In this document: one piece after another, positions 1 to 9,523 of the stretch
Numbering within the stretch: position 1 is the stretch's first letter
Layout of the letters: every line of letters begins with the position of its first letter
Assembly: GCA_022483045.1 (NCBI GenBank)
Contig: JAKVOA010000001.1
Span: 767,750-831,749, forward strand
Origin: Oscillospiraceae bacterium
GTDB taxonomy: Bacteria; Bacillota; Clostridia; Oscillospirales; Acutalibacteraceae
Reading direction: 5' to 3'
DNA length: 64,000 bases
Position numbers and translations under genes: made by a program
Notes under the pieces: generated by a model
Told to the model about the DNA's origin: nothing
Database searches by the model: none
Seen by the model: the letters and a program-made list of their open reading frames with translations, nothing else

Positions 1-1
1 C

Positions 2-184
2 ACCGTTTCCGGCTTTAACAGTGTAGAGAATCTTGCAAACGGCATCATCGGCGCGTACTTTGCCGGCCGTTCTCTTGCAGAGGACGTGGAAGCAATCGCT
101 TCCGTTACAGAGGCAGAGGCAGAGCAGCGCCTGCAAAAGCAAATGCTGCCGCAAAACGCCGTCCTTTCCATTGTTGAACCCTGA
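2..184 (+). CDS. M16 (insulinase-family) peptidase, C-terminal fragment
   Basis: The window opens inside this gene; about 60 codons remain before the TGA at 182-184. The visible tail reads GIIGAYFAGRSLAEDVEAI, followed by a segment ending QNAVLSIVEP. This resembles the end of the second domain of M16 processing-peptidase homologues of the YmfH type, where a small helical hairpin is followed by a final beta strand. The zinc-binding HxxEH region lies outside the window, so activity cannot be judged. In many Clostridia an M16 peptidase gene lies directly before lgt, as here, and this supports the assignment. The family call is an inference from a short tail. Confidence 0.5.
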   Translation, partial: TVSGFNSVENLANGIIGAYFAGRSLAEDVEAIASVTEAEAEQRLQKQMLPQNAVLSIVEP

Positions 185-243
185 AAAACCGCCGCTGCAG
201 CCGACAACCGGCACAGCGGCCCGAAGAGAGAGTGGAAAAGCAA

Positions 244-1239
244 ATGTATCATGTTTCATTTCCCGGTTTGGGAATCCATTTTGAAATAAACCGAATTGCT
301 TTCAGCATCGGTTCTTTCCATGTCTATTGGTACGGAATTTTAATCGCCGCAGGCTTTTTGCTGGCGGTCATCTATGCCATGAAGAGCGCAGGCAAGTTTG
401 GTCTGGACCCTGACAAGCTGATGAATTGCATTTTGGTGGGGATTATCTGCGGCATTGTGGGCGCGCGTGCTTACTATGTCATCTTTTACCCCGGGGATTT
501 GTATATAAAAAATCCTTCAGAGATTTTCAGCATTCATGACGGCGGCTTGGCAATTTACGGCGGCGTTATCGGCGGCCTGCTGGGCGGCGGTATTACAGCA
601 AAAATCTGCAAACAAAAGATTTCGTCTGTGCTGGATATCGCCTCCCTGGGCTTTTTAATTGGCCAAAGCATTGGCCGCTGGGGCAACTTTATCAATCAAG
701 AAGCTTTCGGCGTACAGACCAGCCTGCCCTGGGGCATGGCCAGCGAAAATACCGGCTTTGTGCCGGTGCACCCATGCTTCTTTTATGAATCTGCATGGTG
801 CCTGCTGGGCTTCATTCTGCTGCACTTCTTCAGCCGCAGACTGCGCCACTATGACGGACAGGTCTTTCTGCTCTACCTTTTGTGGTACGGTATTGAGCGC
901 TTCTTTGTCGAGGGTCTGCGTACCGACAGCCTGCTGCTGCCGGGGCTTGCGCTGCGGGTTTCTCAGGTGCTTGCCGGCGTGCTGGTGATTTTCAGCATTG
1001 TCATGCTCATTGTCCTGCGCCGCCGTACGGTTTTAAGTGGAGCGGGCAGCCCCCGTATTATGACACTCAACTCCATTGTCGATGAGGTGCCTGAAGAGCT
1101 GATTACAGACGACAGGCAGGCACAGCTGACAAGCGGTGCCCAGCCCGAAAAAGATGCGGCAGAGCTGGAGAATACACCTGCCCCCAAAGAGGCAGAACCT
1201 GCCGTAGAGGACAACAAAGACAAAACAAAAAAAGAATAA
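244..1239 (+). CDS. lgt: Prolipoprotein diacylglyceryl transferase
   Basis: Membrane enzyme that moves diacylglycerol from phosphatidylglycerol to the lipobox cysteine of prolipoproteins, the first step of lipoprotein maturation. The Lgt signature is clear: HDGGLAIYGG near residue 97 and GRWGNFINQEAFG near residue 143, with about seven hydrophobic segments in the first 260 residues. After the last membrane segment there is an extra tail of about 70 residues, rich in Glu, Ala and Pro, probably cytoplasmic and not needed for catalysis. ATG 244 gives the usual short N-terminus; an in-frame GTG at 232 is possible, but its purine-rich SD (AGAGAG) abuts it. folD follows after 30 bases. Confidence 0.95.
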   Translation: MYHVSFPGLGIHFEINRIAFSIGSFHVYWYGILIAAGFLLAVIYAMKSAGKFGLDPDKLMNCILVGIICGIVGARAYYVIFYPGDLYIKNPSEIFSIHDGGLAIYGGVIGGLLGGGITAKICKQKISSVLDIASLGFLIGQSIGRWGNFINQEAFGVQTSLPWGMASENTGFVPVHPCFFYESAWCLLGFILLHFFSRRLRHYDGQVFLLYLLWYGIERFFVEGLRTDSLLLPGLALRVSQVLAGVLVIFSIVMLIVLRRRTVLSGAGSPRIMTLNSIVDEVPEELITDDRQAQLTSGAQPEKDAAELENTPAPKEAEPAVEDNKDKTKKE

Positions 1240-1269
1240 ACAGTTTTTTAGCAGAAACAGGAGGAAACC

Positions 1270-2121
1270 ATGGGGAAACGAATAGATGGTAAAGCAATTT
1301 CGGCAGAAGTACGTGCCCACGTAAAGAAGGAAGTTTGCAGCATGCAGTCCGCCGGCATTGTCCCCGGACTTGCGGTTGTGCTGGTCGGCGACGACCCCGC
1401 TTCCCATACTTATGTGCGCAACAAGAAAAAAGCCTGCGCTGAAGTTGGTATGCACAGCGAAGTTTATATGCTGCCTGCCGATACGACGCAGCGGCAGCTG
1501 ATGGAACTGGTTAAAAAATTAAATGCCAGCCCGGAAATTGATGGCATTTTGGTGCAGCTGCCGCTGCCGGCCGGCCTTGATGAAGATGCGGTCATCAACG
1601 CGATTGACCCTACGAAAGATGTCGACGCATTTCACCCGGCAAATGTCGGTCATATTATGATTGGTGACTACAAATTTCTGCCCTGTACGCCGGCCGGTAT
1701 TATGGAAATGCTGCGCCACGAGCAGATTTCGGTAAAAGGCAAGCGCTGTGTTGTGGTGGGCCGCAGCAATATTGTCGGTAAGCCCATGGCTATGCTTCTG
1801 CTTCACGCGAATGGTACGGTTACCATCTGCCACAGCAAAACGCAGGATCTGCCCGCGGTTTGCCGCGAAGCAGATATTCTGGTAGCGGCTGTCGGCAGGC
1901 CCAAATTCATTACCCGGGAAATGGTAAAGCCTGGCGCGGTCGTTATCGATGTCGGCATGGACCGCGACGAAAAAGGGAAACTCTGTGGAGATGTGGATTA
2001 CACAGCAGTAGAGCCGGTAAGCTCTTACATAACGCCGGTTCCGGGCGGTGTCGGCCCCATGACGATTGCCATGCTGCTTCAAAATACATTGACAGCTGCA
2101 CGCCTGCACCACGGGCTTTGA
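1270..2121 (+). CDS. folD: Bifunctional methylenetetrahydrofolate dehydrogenase/cyclohydrolase
   Basis: Interconverts 5,10-methylene-, methenyl- and 10-formyl-tetrahydrofolate with NADP, feeding purine and formylmethionine synthesis. At 283 residues it has normal family length. Visible hallmarks are the catalytic lysine region [10 protein letters not shown] near residue 52, the VQLPLP loop near 95, the Rossmann segment with [14 protein letters not shown] near 165, and PGGVGPMT near 257. The ATG at 1270 is preceded by a strong AGGAGG at 1259-1264. It sits between lgt and dxs on the same strand with short gaps and is probably cotranscribed with them. Confidence 0.97.
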   Translation: MGKRIDGKAISAEVRAHVKKEVCSMQSAGIVPGLAVVLVGDDPASHTYVRNKKKACAEVGMHSEVYMLPADTTQRQLMELVKKLNASPEIDGILVQLPLPAGLDEDAVINAIDPTKDVDAFHPANVGHIMIGDYKFLPCTPAGIMEMLRHEQISVKGKRCVVVGRSNIVGKPMAMLLLHANGTVTICHSKTQDLPAVCREADILVAAVGRPKFITREMVKPGAVVIDVGMDRDEKGKLCGDVDYTAVEPVSSYITPVPGGVGPMTIAMLLQNTLTAARLHHGL

Positions 2122-2149
2122 GCTGCCGAATAACAGGAGATAAAAAGCT

Positions 2150-4009
2150 ATGTCCAAACTTCTGGACCGGATAAATTCCCCGGCAGACCTAAAGAAATTG
2201 AGCATGGTGCAGCTGCAGCAGCTTTGCCGGGAGATACGGTCGTATATTATCAGTACGGTTTCTAAAAACGGCGGGCACTTAGCCTCTAATCTGGGCTGCG
2301 TAGAGTTAACGGTTGCGCTGCACCGCGTCTTTGGCAGTGTAGATGACGCCATTGTCTGGGATGTTGGGCATCAGTCCTATACGCATAAAATTTTGACCGG
2401 CCGTCGGGAACAGTTCCCTACAATCCGCAAAAAAGGCGGCCTTTCCGGTTTTCCAAATCGTCAGGAAAGTCCGTGGGACGCTTTTACGGCCGGGCACAGC
2501 AGCACCTCTATTTCGGCGGCTCTGGGCATTGCAGAGGCAAAGCTGCTTTCTGGCAAGCCGGGCCATGTGGTGGCAGTTATCGGTGACGGCGCCTTAACAG
2601 GCGGTATGGCGTACGAGGGGCTCAACAATGCCGGCCGTTTTGGCAAAAATTTAATTATTATTTTAAATGACAATAAAATGTCCATTTCCCGCAGCGTGGG
2701 TGCTATGGCGCGCTACCTTGCAAAAATCCGTACCAAGCCATCTTACCTAAAAATCAAGTCAAGCGTACAGGATACGCTGCAGCACATTCCGGTGGTGGGC
2801 AAGCCTATTTGTGCCGGTATGACAGCTGCAAAGACCATGCTGCGATCGGTGATGTACAACAGCACGTTCTTTGAGGACATGGGCTTTAATTATTACGGCC
2901 CTTTTGATGGGCACAATCTGTCGCAGCTGATTGAAGTCTTGGAAAACGCCAAAAATATTGACCATCCGATTCTGCTACATGTCGTTACAGAAAAGGGGAA
3001 GGGTTACTCGTATGCTGAGGAAAACCCCGGCGCCTACCACGGCGTTTCCAGTTTCAATATCTTAACCGGTAAATCTGAGTCAAAAGGCGGGGAAAACTAT
3101 AGCAGTGTTTTTGGCAGCACGCTGTGCAGCCTTGCAGCAGATGACAGACGCATTTGCGCCATTACGGCGTCTATGAAAACCGGCACTGGGCTGGAGGAAT
3201 TCAGCCGTCGCTTTCCCAAGCGCTTTTTTGACACGGGCATTGCAGAGGAGCATTCCGTTACTTTTGCGGGTGGGCTTGCCAGTCAGGGCATGCTTCCAGT
3301 CTTTGCGGTGTACTCCACCTTTCTGCAGCGCGGCTATGATCAGATTATCCATGATGTTGCTATTCAAAGGGTCAAAGTCGTTTTCGGCGTAGACCGTGCC
3401 GGAATTGTCGGTGAAGACGGTGAAACCCATCAGGGCATTTTTGATGCCGCCTTTTTAAACACCATTCCCAGTATCACTATTTTTTCTCCCTGCTATTATG
3501 ATGAATTGATTACAGACCTGCACCGCGCGCTCTATGAAGTCCCGGGCGCAGTAGCTGTGCGCTATCCGCGCGGAGGGGAGCCTTTCCGCCCTGCCAATTT
3601 CCGCCATACCAATAGCGGCTACGACTGCTACGGCCCGGCAGATGCACCTTGTGCGGTTGTCACGTACGGCCGCCTGTTTGCCCAGGTCTGTAAAGCACAG
3701 ACAATGCTTGAAGAAAAGGGAATGCCGTTTGAAATTATCAAATTAAATCAGATAAAGCCGGTTCCGGCTGGTGCTGTAGAAAAAGCCGCCGCCAAAAAGC
3801 AGGTCTTTTTCTTTGAGGAAGGCATACAGCAGGGAGGCATTGGTGAGCATTTCCTGTTTTTGCTGTATCAGCAGCATTTCTGTGGTTGCAGCTGTCTTCA
3901 GGGAATTCGGAACTTTGTTCCGCATGCAACAGCCATGCAGTGCTTGACTTCACTGGGACTGAATGCAGATGGAATTGCAAAAACAATCATAACGGAGTGG
4001 AAAAATTGA
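2150..4009 (+). CDS. dxs: 1-deoxy-D-xylulose-5-phosphate synthase
   Basis: First enzyme of the MEP isoprenoid pathway: condenses pyruvate and glyceraldehyde-3-phosphate using thiamine diphosphate. The 619-residue length fits. Motifs include HQSYTHKILTGR near residue 73, the ThDP/Mg motif starting GDGALTGG near 144 and closing with NDN about 30 residues later, and the transketolase-type central domain with GIAEEHSVTFAGG near 362. The ATG at 2150 has AGGAG about ten bases upstream. The TGA stop shares bases with the TTG start of tlyA. A later pathway enzyme, IspH, is encoded near 17.4 kb, so this organism uses the MEP route. Confidence 0.97.
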   Translation: MSKLLDRINSPADLKKLSMVQLQQLCREIRSYIISTVSKNGGHLASNLGCVELTVALHRVFGSVDDAIVWDVGHQSYTHKILTGRREQFPTIRKKGGLSGFPNRQESPWDAFTAGHSSTSISAALGIAEAKLLSGKPGHVVAVIGDGALTGGMAYEGLNNAGRFGKNLIIILNDNKMSISRSVGAMARYLAKIRTKPSYLKIKSSVQDTLQHIPVVGKPICAGMTAAKTMLRSVMYNSTFFEDMGFNYYGPFDGHNLSQLIEVLENAKNIDHPILLHVVTEKGKGYSYAEENPGAYHGVSSFNILTGKSESKGGENYSSVFGSTLCSLAADDRRICAITASMKTGTGLEEFSRRFPKRFFDTGIAEEHSVTFAGGLASQGMLPVFAVYSTFLQRGYDQIIHDVAIQRVKVVFGVDRAGIVGEDGETHQGIFDAAFLNTIPSITIFSPCYYDELITDLHRALYEVPGAVAVRYPRGGEPFRPANFRHTNSGYDCYGPADAPCAVVTYGRLFAQVCKAQTMLEEKGMPFEIIKLNQIKPVPAGAVEKAAAKKQVFFFEEGIQQGGIGEHFLFLLYQQHFCGCSCLQGIRNFVPHATAMQCLTSLGLNADGIAKTIITEWKN

Positions 4010-4821
4010 GCGATAAAGTTAGATTGGATTGTTTAATGGTCCAGCAGGGCTTTTCAGAAAGCCGCGAAAAAGCGAAAGCGGTCATTATGTCCGGCGATGT
4101 ATTCATTAACAACCAGCGGTACGATAAGCCCGGTATGATGGTGCCGGCTGCGGCGAAGCTGGATGTGCGCGGAGGTCTGCGCTATGTCAGCCGCGGCGGT
4201 CTGAAACTGGAAAAAGCAATGGCTTCTTTTCCAATCGTCCTAAAAGACAAGGTAACTATGGATATAGGCGCCTCTACCGGCGGCTTTACGGACTGTATGC
4301 TGCAAAACGGCGCCAAAAAAGTGTATGCCATTGATGTGGGATATGGTCAGCTTGCGTGGAAGCTGCGCACGGACCCGCATGTAGTAAATTTGGAGCGCAC
4401 CAATGTGCGCTACCTAACGCACGAGCAGGTGCCTGAGGAAGCGGACTTTTTCAGTGTTGATGTCGCTTTTATTTCGCTGAAGCTTGTGCTGCCGGTTGCC
4501 CGTGGTTTTTTAAAGGATGGCGGGCAGGCTGTCTGCTTAATTAAACCGCAGTTTGAGGCTGGCCGCGGCAAGGTGGGCAAAAAAGGTGTGGTGCGTGACC
4601 CTACAGTGCATCGGGAGGTTATTGAAGAGATCACAACATTCGTTTTGCAAAACGGGTTTTCTATTTTGGGGCTTACCTATTCGCCTGTGCGCGGTCCTGA
4701 GGGAAATATTGAGTACCTACTCTATCTGCAAAAATCGAATGCGCCGCAGTCGATTTCGCTCGATATTTCCGCTTTGGTGGAGGAATCCCATAAAGTACTG
4801 AACGGTGGTGGAAAGAAATGA
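4006..4821 (+). CDS. tlyA: TlyA-family rRNA 2'-O-methyltransferase (hemolysin A family)
   Basis: An N-terminal S4 RNA-binding domain (residues about 3-65) is followed by an FtsJ-like Rossmann methyltransferase domain, whose SAM-binding loop MDIGASTGGFTDC lies near residue 84. Family members methylate ribose in 16S and/or 23S rRNA. The start chosen is TTG 4006, because it sits after GGAGTGG with good spacing and overlaps the dxs stop (TTGA); an upstream in-frame ATG at 3886 would overlap dxs by over 120 bases and adds no family sequence. The product is 271 residues. The stop overlaps the nadK ATG, giving tight translational coupling. Confidence 0.92.
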   Translation: MSDKVRLDCLMVQQGFSESREKAKAVIMSGDVFINNQRYDKPGMMVPAAAKLDVRGGLRYVSRGGLKLEKAMASFPIVLKDKVTMDIGASTGGFTDCMLQNGAKKVYAIDVGYGQLAWKLRTDPHVVNLERTNVRYLTHEQVPEEADFFSVDVAFISLKLVLPVARGFLKDGGQAVCLIKPQFEAGRGKVGKKGVVRDPTVHREVIEEITTFVLQNGFSILGLTYSPVRGPEGNIEYLLYLQKSNAPQSISLDISALVEESHKVLNGGGKK

Positions 4822-5672
4822 TTATAGCTCTGCTGCCGAACCTTGAAAAAACGAATGCGCCGCGCTGTACCCGCGAAATCATCAGCCGCCTGCATTCCCT
4901 TGGCGCAAAGGTCTACATGCGTGCTTCTGACCGGCAGCAGGCCTATGACGCCGACCGCTGGATTGCCGATTTTAAGGCGCTGCTGTTTTACTGCAATGCA
5001 GCCATTGCTGTCGGCGGCGACGGTACCATTATCCATGAGGCACGTCATACGGCGATAGCAGGCAAGCCGATTCTCGGCATCAACACAGGAAGGATTGGCT
5101 TTGTCGCTGGGCTTGAACCAAATGAGTTAAGCCTGCTCAAAAATTTGGTCAGCGGCAATTACACCATTGAAAACCGCTTGATGCTGCGTGCGCAGTTTGA
5201 GACCGAGGGCTGCAACCGCTGCATTGAAGCACTGAACGACGTGGTGATTGCCCGCGGCACGCGCTCAAAAATCATCGATTTCGAGGTTGGCTTTAACAAC
5301 AGTGAAATGGCGCATTACCGGGCAGATGGCCTGATTTTTGCTACCCCTACCGGCAGTACGGCCTATTCGCTTTCGGCCGGCGGCCCGGTGCTGGACCCAG
5401 CCGTCAGCGGCTTTTTGCTGACGCCGGTTTGTTCGCTGTCGCTTGCCAGCCGCCCTGTTGTCTTTGGGCAGGACGCCTGCCTGACCGTAAAGGCTTTTTC
5501 CGATGAAAATGACAAAAACTACCTTACTGTAGACGGCGACGACGCCATTGCCCTAAACGCCGGGCAGACCATTACGGTCAGCCGTTCGCCGTATACAGCA
5601 CAGTTGATTAAATTAAAGAAAAATCATTTTTATGAAGTCGTAAATAAAAAACTGATAGAGAGGAGGACCTAA
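4818..5672 (+). CDS. nadK: NAD kinase
   Basis: Phosphorylates NAD to NADP with ATP or polyphosphate. The diagnostic GGDGT motif is present (VGGDGTIIHE near residue 65), then GINTGRIGF near 87 and TPTGSTAYSLSAGGP near 175, all conserved in the family. At 284 residues it is of normal length. The ATG overlaps the tlyA stop (ATGA at 4818-4821). Its position between tlyA and argR is conserved in many Firmicutes and supports both neighbouring calls. Confidence 0.97.
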   Translation: MIIALLPNLEKTNAPRCTREIISRLHSLGAKVYMRASDRQQAYDADRWIADFKALLFYCNAAIAVGGDGTIIHEARHTAIAGKPILGINTGRIGFVAGLEPNELSLLKNLVSGNYTIENRLMLRAQFETEGCNRCIEALNDVVIARGTRSKIIDFEVGFNNSEMAHYRADGLIFATPTGSTAYSLSAGGPVLDPAVSGFLLTPVCSLSLASRPVVFGQDACLTVKAFSDENDKNYLTVDGDDAIALNAGQTITVSRSPYTAQLIKLKKNHFYEVVNKKLIERRT

Positions 5673-5674
5673 CC

Positions 5675-6124
5675 ATGAAAGCACGCCGACATGCAAAAAT
5701 TTTGGAACTCATCAGCCAGTACGATATTGATACACAGGAGGAACTTTTGCGCCGCCTGCGTGACGCCGGCTTTGAAGTGACCCAGGCAACTGTTTCCCGC
5801 GATATCAAAGAACTGCGGCTGATTAAAACGCTTTCATCCGAGGGCCAGTATAAATACTCCACAGGAAAAGAGGAAAATAAAGATATTTCCTCTAAGTTTT
5901 ATTCGCTGCTGCGTGACTCAACAGAGTCTATTACCTGTGCGGGAAATCTGGTCGTTATCAAGACCGTTTCCGGTATGGCGCAGGCAATTTGTGCGGCAAT
6001 GGATACCATGCATTGGGAAGCCGTGGTTGGTACGCTCGCCGGGGATGACACGATTTTTGTCGCTGTGCGCAGCGAACATTCTGCTCAGCAGTTTGCAGCG
6101 GAGCTCACCAGAATGATGGGGTGA
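5675..6124 (+). CDS. argR: Arginine repressor
   Basis: Hexameric, arginine-dependent transcription regulator. The N-terminal winged helix (residues 1-70) contains TQEELLRRLRDAGF and the recognition-helix segment TVSRDIKELRL; the C-terminal oligomerisation and arginine-binding domain carries GTLAGDDTIFVAVR near residue 119. The length of 149 residues is typical. A strong AGGAGG lies about ten bases before the ATG. No arginine biosynthesis genes lie in the window; the placement before recN is the conserved clostridial/bacillar arrangement, not a sign of local regulation. Confidence 0.96.
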   Translation: MKARRHAKILELISQYDIDTQEELLRRLRDAGFEVTQATVSRDIKELRLIKTLSSEGQYKYSTGKEENKDISSKFYSLLRDSTESITCAGNLVVIKTVSGMAQAICAAMDTMHWEAVVGTLAGDDTIFVAVRSEHSAQQFAAELTRMMG

Positions 6125-6130
6125 TTTCTA

Positions 6131-7807
6131 ATGCTGGAAGAGTTATATATTGAAAATATTGCCGTTATTGAAAAGGCAACGATTGATTTCGGTCCGGGCT
6201 TCAATGTTCTGACCGGCGAGACCGGTGCCGGTAAATCAATGATTATTGACGCTATTCATGCGGTGCTCGGGCAGCGCACTTCTAAAGAATTGGTACGCGC
6301 GGGTGCAAAAGATGCGTTTGTCAGCGCCAGTTTTTCCGGTCTTTCGCCGCAGGTACTGCAGATGCTCGATACTTTGGGCTTTTCCCCGGAGGAAGATGGT
6401 ACTCTACTTTTGCAGCGCCAAATTAAAGAAGACGGCCACACAGTCTGTCGTGTCGGTGCCCGCCCGGCGCCGGTTGCCGCGCTGAAAAAACTGGCTGCGC
6501 TGCTCATCAATATCCACGGCCAGCACGAGAGCTATGGCCTGCTTTCGCCGGAAAACCATTTGCTGTATCTCGACCAGACCGGCGTGCCGCGCACCCTTTT
6601 GCAAGCATACCGCAAAGCTTATCAGCACTGGAAAGCCCTGCAAAAAGAGTTTTCTTCCCTGGATATGGATGAAGCGGAAAAAGCGCGGCGGGTGGATTTG
6701 CTTTCTTATCAGGCACAGGAATTGGAAGAGGCAAAGATCCGCCCCGGCGAAGTACAGGAGCTGCAGAACAGGCGGCTGCGCATTCGCAGCAGCGGAAAGA
6801 TTACAGAAGCCCTGCAGAAAGCAGATGCCTCCCTCGGCGGTACAGAAGAAACGCCTGGCGCCTGCGATGCAGTGCAGGAGGCGGCACAGCAGCTTTCCGC
6901 TGCTGCGGAAATTGTGCCAGAGTTGTCAGACCTTGCCGGCAGGGTGGAAAGCCTCGGCTATGATTTGCAGGACTGCATGGAGGAAATCCGCGGCCAGAGC
7001 GAAGAGTCGTCTTTTGATCCGCAGGAACTGGAAGATATCGAAGCTCGGCTGGACGTGTATTATCATCTATCCTTAAAGTATGGAAAAACCGAAACGGAAA
7101 TGCTGCAGTTTTTGCAGAACTGCCAGACAGAGCTTTCGACAATTCAGCACAGCGGCGAGCGGCTGGAGCAGCTGCAGAAAGAGACAGCTGCCGCTGAAAA
7201 GGAAGTGCGCACACTGGGCAGCAAGCTTTCGGCTGACCGGCGCAGAGCAGCCGCTGCTTTTTCGCGCCAGGTGCGCGCGGAACTTACTTATCTGGATATG
7301 CCAGGGGTCGTTTTTGAGGTCGAGCAGAACCCCTGTGAGCCGGGGCCGCGCGGCTGTGATGAGGTGCAGTTCCTGATTTCCGCCAATCCCGGGGAACCTG
7401 CCCGCCCGCTTGCAAAGATTGCGTCGGGCGGTGAACTTTCGCGTATTTTGTTGGCAATACAGTCTGTCCTTTCCGGAAAAGACAGCGTGGGCACGCTCAT
7501 TTTTGACGAAGTGGACACCGGCGTTTCCGGCAGTGCCGCACAGAAAATCGGGCAGAAACTGCGCCAGACCGCGCGCGGCCGGCAGGTGCTGTGTGTGACC
7601 CATTTGGCACAAATCGCTGCGCTGGGGGACCGGCAGTACCAGATTGAAAAACATACAGAAAATGGGCGCACTTATACGCAGGTTGCGCTGCTTAACCACG
7701 AGGGCCGTTGCCAGGAACTGGCCCGAATGATCGGCGGTACGCAGATTACCCCACTGACTTTGCAGAATGCGGAGGAAATGCTGCGTCTTGCGGCGGAGAA
7801 AGCTTGA
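6131..7807 (+). CDS. recN: DNA repair protein RecN
   Basis: SMC-like ATPase acting in double-strand break repair. Walker A (GETGAGKS) lies near residue 29, a central coiled-coil region rich in Glu, Gln and Leu spans about 160-370, the ABC signature SGGELSR is near 431, and Walker B with the D-loop (IFDEVDTGVSG) near 458. The length of 558 residues is normal. It starts six bases after the argR stop. Its TGA stop (7805-7807) lies inside the -35 hexamer of the next promoter, so the operon ends exactly where the tyrS transcription unit begins. Confidence 0.96.
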   Translation: MLEELYIENIAVIEKATIDFGPGFNVLTGETGAGKSMIIDAIHAVLGQRTSKELVRAGAKDAFVSASFSGLSPQVLQMLDTLGFSPEEDGTLLLQRQIKEDGHTVCRVGARPAPVAALKKLAALLINIHGQHESYGLLSPENHLLYLDQTGVPRTLLQAYRKAYQHWKALQKEFSSLDMDEAEKARRVDLLSYQAQELEEAKIRPGEVQELQNRRLRIRSSGKITEALQKADASLGGTEETPGACDAVQEAAQQLSAAAEIVPELSDLAGRVESLGYDLQDCMEEIRGQSEESSFDPQELEDIEARLDVYYHLSLKYGKTETEMLQFLQNCQTELSTIQHSGERLEQLQKETAAAEKEVRTLGSKLSADRRRAAAAFSRQVRAELTYLDMPGVVFEVEQNPCEPGPRGCDEVQFLISANPGEPARPLAKIASGGELSRILLAIQSVLSGKDSVGTLIFDEVDTGVSGSAAQKIGQKLRQTARGRQVLCVTHLAQIAALGDRQYQIEKHTENGRTYTQVALLNHEGRCQELARMIGGTQITPLTLQNAEEMLRLAAEKA

Positions 7808-7832
7808 CAGGAACCGCCAAAAGCACTATAAT
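7804..7832 (+). promoter_or_regulatory. Consensus sigma-A promoter for the tyrS leader
   Basis: TTGACA at 7804-7809 and TATAAT at 7827-7832 are separated by exactly 17 bases, so both hexamers match the vegetative consensus perfectly. The -35 hexamer contains the recN stop codon. Transcription would start near 7839, immediately before the T-box stem I sequences. Confidence 0.85.
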
Positions 7833-7842
7833 TCGTAGTTGA

Positions 7843-8116
7843 AAAGCTGTGAAGGGAACCTAAGTAAGCGAAACAGCAAACTGCAGAGAGCTGGCGGCTG
7901 GTGTGAGCCGGTGTTTGCTTTCGCCCAAATTACATCCCGGAGCTGCCCGCTGAAAGCATCTGCTGTGTAGGCTGGGCCGTGTGCGCGCGTTACTGCGCAG
8001 GGGTATCTTTCGTTATATCGAAATGTACCCGTGAGGCCGCTTTTGTGAGAAAGCGGTAAACTGAGGTGGTACCGCGGAATTTCCGCCCTCTGCAAACAAA
8101 AGCAGGGGGCTTTTTT
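7843..8116 (+). promoter_or_regulatory. T-box riboswitch, tyrosine-specific
   Basis: Leader RNA that senses uncharged tRNA(Tyr). The conserved T-box core GAGGTGGTACCGCG lies at 8063-8076, with the TGGT bulge expected to pair with the tRNA acceptor end. Stem I covers about 7850-7960 and includes the loop element around GGTGTGAGCCGG. The specifier codon is read as TAC at 7931-7933 in the context AAATTACATCCC, which codes for tyrosine and agrees with the downstream tyrS. The terminator closes the element. Specifier placement is by position and context, not by folding. Confidence 0.9.
8084..8116 (+). terminator. T-box-linked intrinsic terminator
   Basis: CCCTCTGC and GCAGGGGG pair around an eight-base A-rich loop (one T-G wobble) and are followed by TTTTTT. 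The 5' part of the hairpin follows the T-box core directly, as expected for the terminator/antiterminator switch. Confidence 0.85.
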
Positions 8117-8150
8117 GCGGCCTTCTGCAAATTTTCAGGAGGTATTTTTT

Positions 8151-9377
8151 ATGGGTGTGTACGAAGAACTGAAGGCGCGCGGGCTAATCGCGCAGGTCAC
8201 GGACGAAGAAGCGGTGCGTGACCTTTTAGACAACCAGAAATGTGCATTTTATATCGGCTTTGACCCCACCGCGGACAGCCTGCATGTCGGCCACTTTGTC
8301 ACGATTATGACCATGGCCCGCTTGCAAAGGGCCGGCCATACGCCGATTGCGCTGTTTGGCGGCGGCACCGGCATGATCGGCGACCCTTCGGGTAAGACCG
8401 ATATGCGTAAAATGCTGACCCGTGCAGAAATCGACCACAATGTCGAGTGCTTTCGCAAACAGATGGCGCCGCTGATTGATTTTTCAGAGGGCAAAGCCAT
8501 TATGGCAAACAATGCCGACTGGCTGCTGGATTTAAATTATGTAGAATTTATGCGGGAAATCGGCGTACATTTTTCTGTAAACCGTATGCTTGCGGCCGAG
8601 TGCTACAAACAGCGGCTTGAGCGTGGCCTGACTTTCTTTGAGATGAATTACATGCTGATGCAGGGCTATGACTTCCTGCAGCTCAACCGCCGCTACAACT
8701 GTGTACTGGAAGTTGGCGGCGATGACCAGTGGAGCAACATTATCGGCGGCGTCAATCTCATTCGCTGCAAAGAGCAGCGCCCGGCTTATGGTTTGACTTT
8801 GGGCCTTCTGACCAATAGTGAGGGCAAAAAAATGGGCAAAACTGAAAAAGGCGCCGTTTGGTTGGACGCTAAAAAGACTACTCCATTTGAGTTTTATCAG
8901 TACTGGCGCAACATTGGCGACGGCGACGTTGAGCGCTGCTTAAAGTTTCTGACATTCCTGCCGCTGGAAGAAATCCATGACCTGACGGACTGTGACGGAA
9001 GCGCTCTCAATAAAGCAAAAGAAGTGCTTGCCTACGAGGTAACCAAGGCGATTCACGGTAAAGAAGAGGCGGAGAAAGCCCGCGAGGGCGCGCGTGCGTT
9101 GTTTGGCGGCGGTGCCCATACCGACAACATGCCTACTTCCACGATTACTGCCGCTGACATGCCGGCGGGTTCCATTGGTGTGCTCGACCTTTTAGCCAAG
9201 GTAAAGCTGGTTTCCAGCAAGAGCGAGGGCCGGCGGTTGGTGCAGCAGGGCGGTCTGACAATTAACGATGTCAAGGTAAAAGACCCAGCTGCAGTGCTGA
9301 CTTCTGCAGATTTTCCAAATGGCGCAGCCGTTATCCGCAAAGGCAAAAAAGTGTACCATAAGGTTTTACTTTCATAA
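8151..9377 (+). CDS. tyrS: Tyrosyl-tRNA synthetase
   Basis: Class I synthetase charging tRNA(Tyr). The HIGH-type motif appears as LHVGHF near residue 43, and the KMSKS loop appears as KMGKT near 225, a variant common in bacterial TyrRS. A C-terminal S4 domain (about 340-405) is present. The ATG at 8151 is chosen because AGGAGG lies at 8138-8143; an upstream in-frame codon at 8115 would fall in the terminator. The product has 408 residues. Regulation by the tyrosine T-box directly upstream fits the assignment. Confidence 0.97.
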   Translation: MGVYEELKARGLIAQVTDEEAVRDLLDNQKCAFYIGFDPTADSLHVGHFVTIMTMARLQRAGHTPIALFGGGTGMIGDPSGKTDMRKMLTRAEIDHNVECFRKQMAPLIDFSEGKAIMANNADWLLDLNYVEFMREIGVHFSVNRMLAAECYKQRLERGLTFFEMNYMLMQGYDFLQLNRRYNCVLEVGGDDQWSNIIGGVNLIRCKEQRPAYGLTLGLLTNSEGKKMGKTEKGAVWLDAKKTTPFEFYQYWRNIGDGDVERCLKFLTFLPLEEIHDLTDCDGSALNKAKEVLAYEVTKAIHGKEEAEKAREGARALFGGGAHTDNMPTSTITAADMPAGSIGVLDLLAKVKLVSSKSEGRRLVQQGGLTINDVKVKDPAAVLTSADFPNGAAVIRKGKKVYHKVLLS

Positions 9378-9397
9378 ACCTGCCTAAAAATCGAACA

Positions 9398-9446
9398 GCA
9401 GAAGAGCGCAGAAATACGTTGCGGCGACTCTTCTGCTTTTGTTTTG
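9398..9446 (+). terminator. Intrinsic terminator after tyrS
   Basis: GCAGAAGAG (9398-9406) pairs with CTCTTCTGC (9428-9436) across a 21-base loop and is followed by TTTTGTTTTG. Confidence 0.8.
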
Positions 9447-9477
9447 TTCAGATTCTGCACAAATTTTACACAGTTTC

Positions 9478-9486
9478 TGTTATACT
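9478..9486 (+). promoter_or_regulatory. Putative extended -10 promoter for the YfhO-like gene
   Basis: TGTTATACT at 9478-9486 is a TGn extension plus TATACT. No good -35 hexamer lies at the expected distance. It sits between the tyrS terminator and the next gene, which has its SD about 25 bases further on. Confidence 0.5.
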
Positions 9487-9523
9487 GAAAGATACAGGGG
9501 ATAAACGAAAGGGGCTGGAACTT

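Noticed and set aside
33-284. Plus-strand ORF at the window start
   Set aside because: It is out of frame with the M16 peptidase tail that ends at 184 and has an Arg/Gln-rich random composition; no SD.
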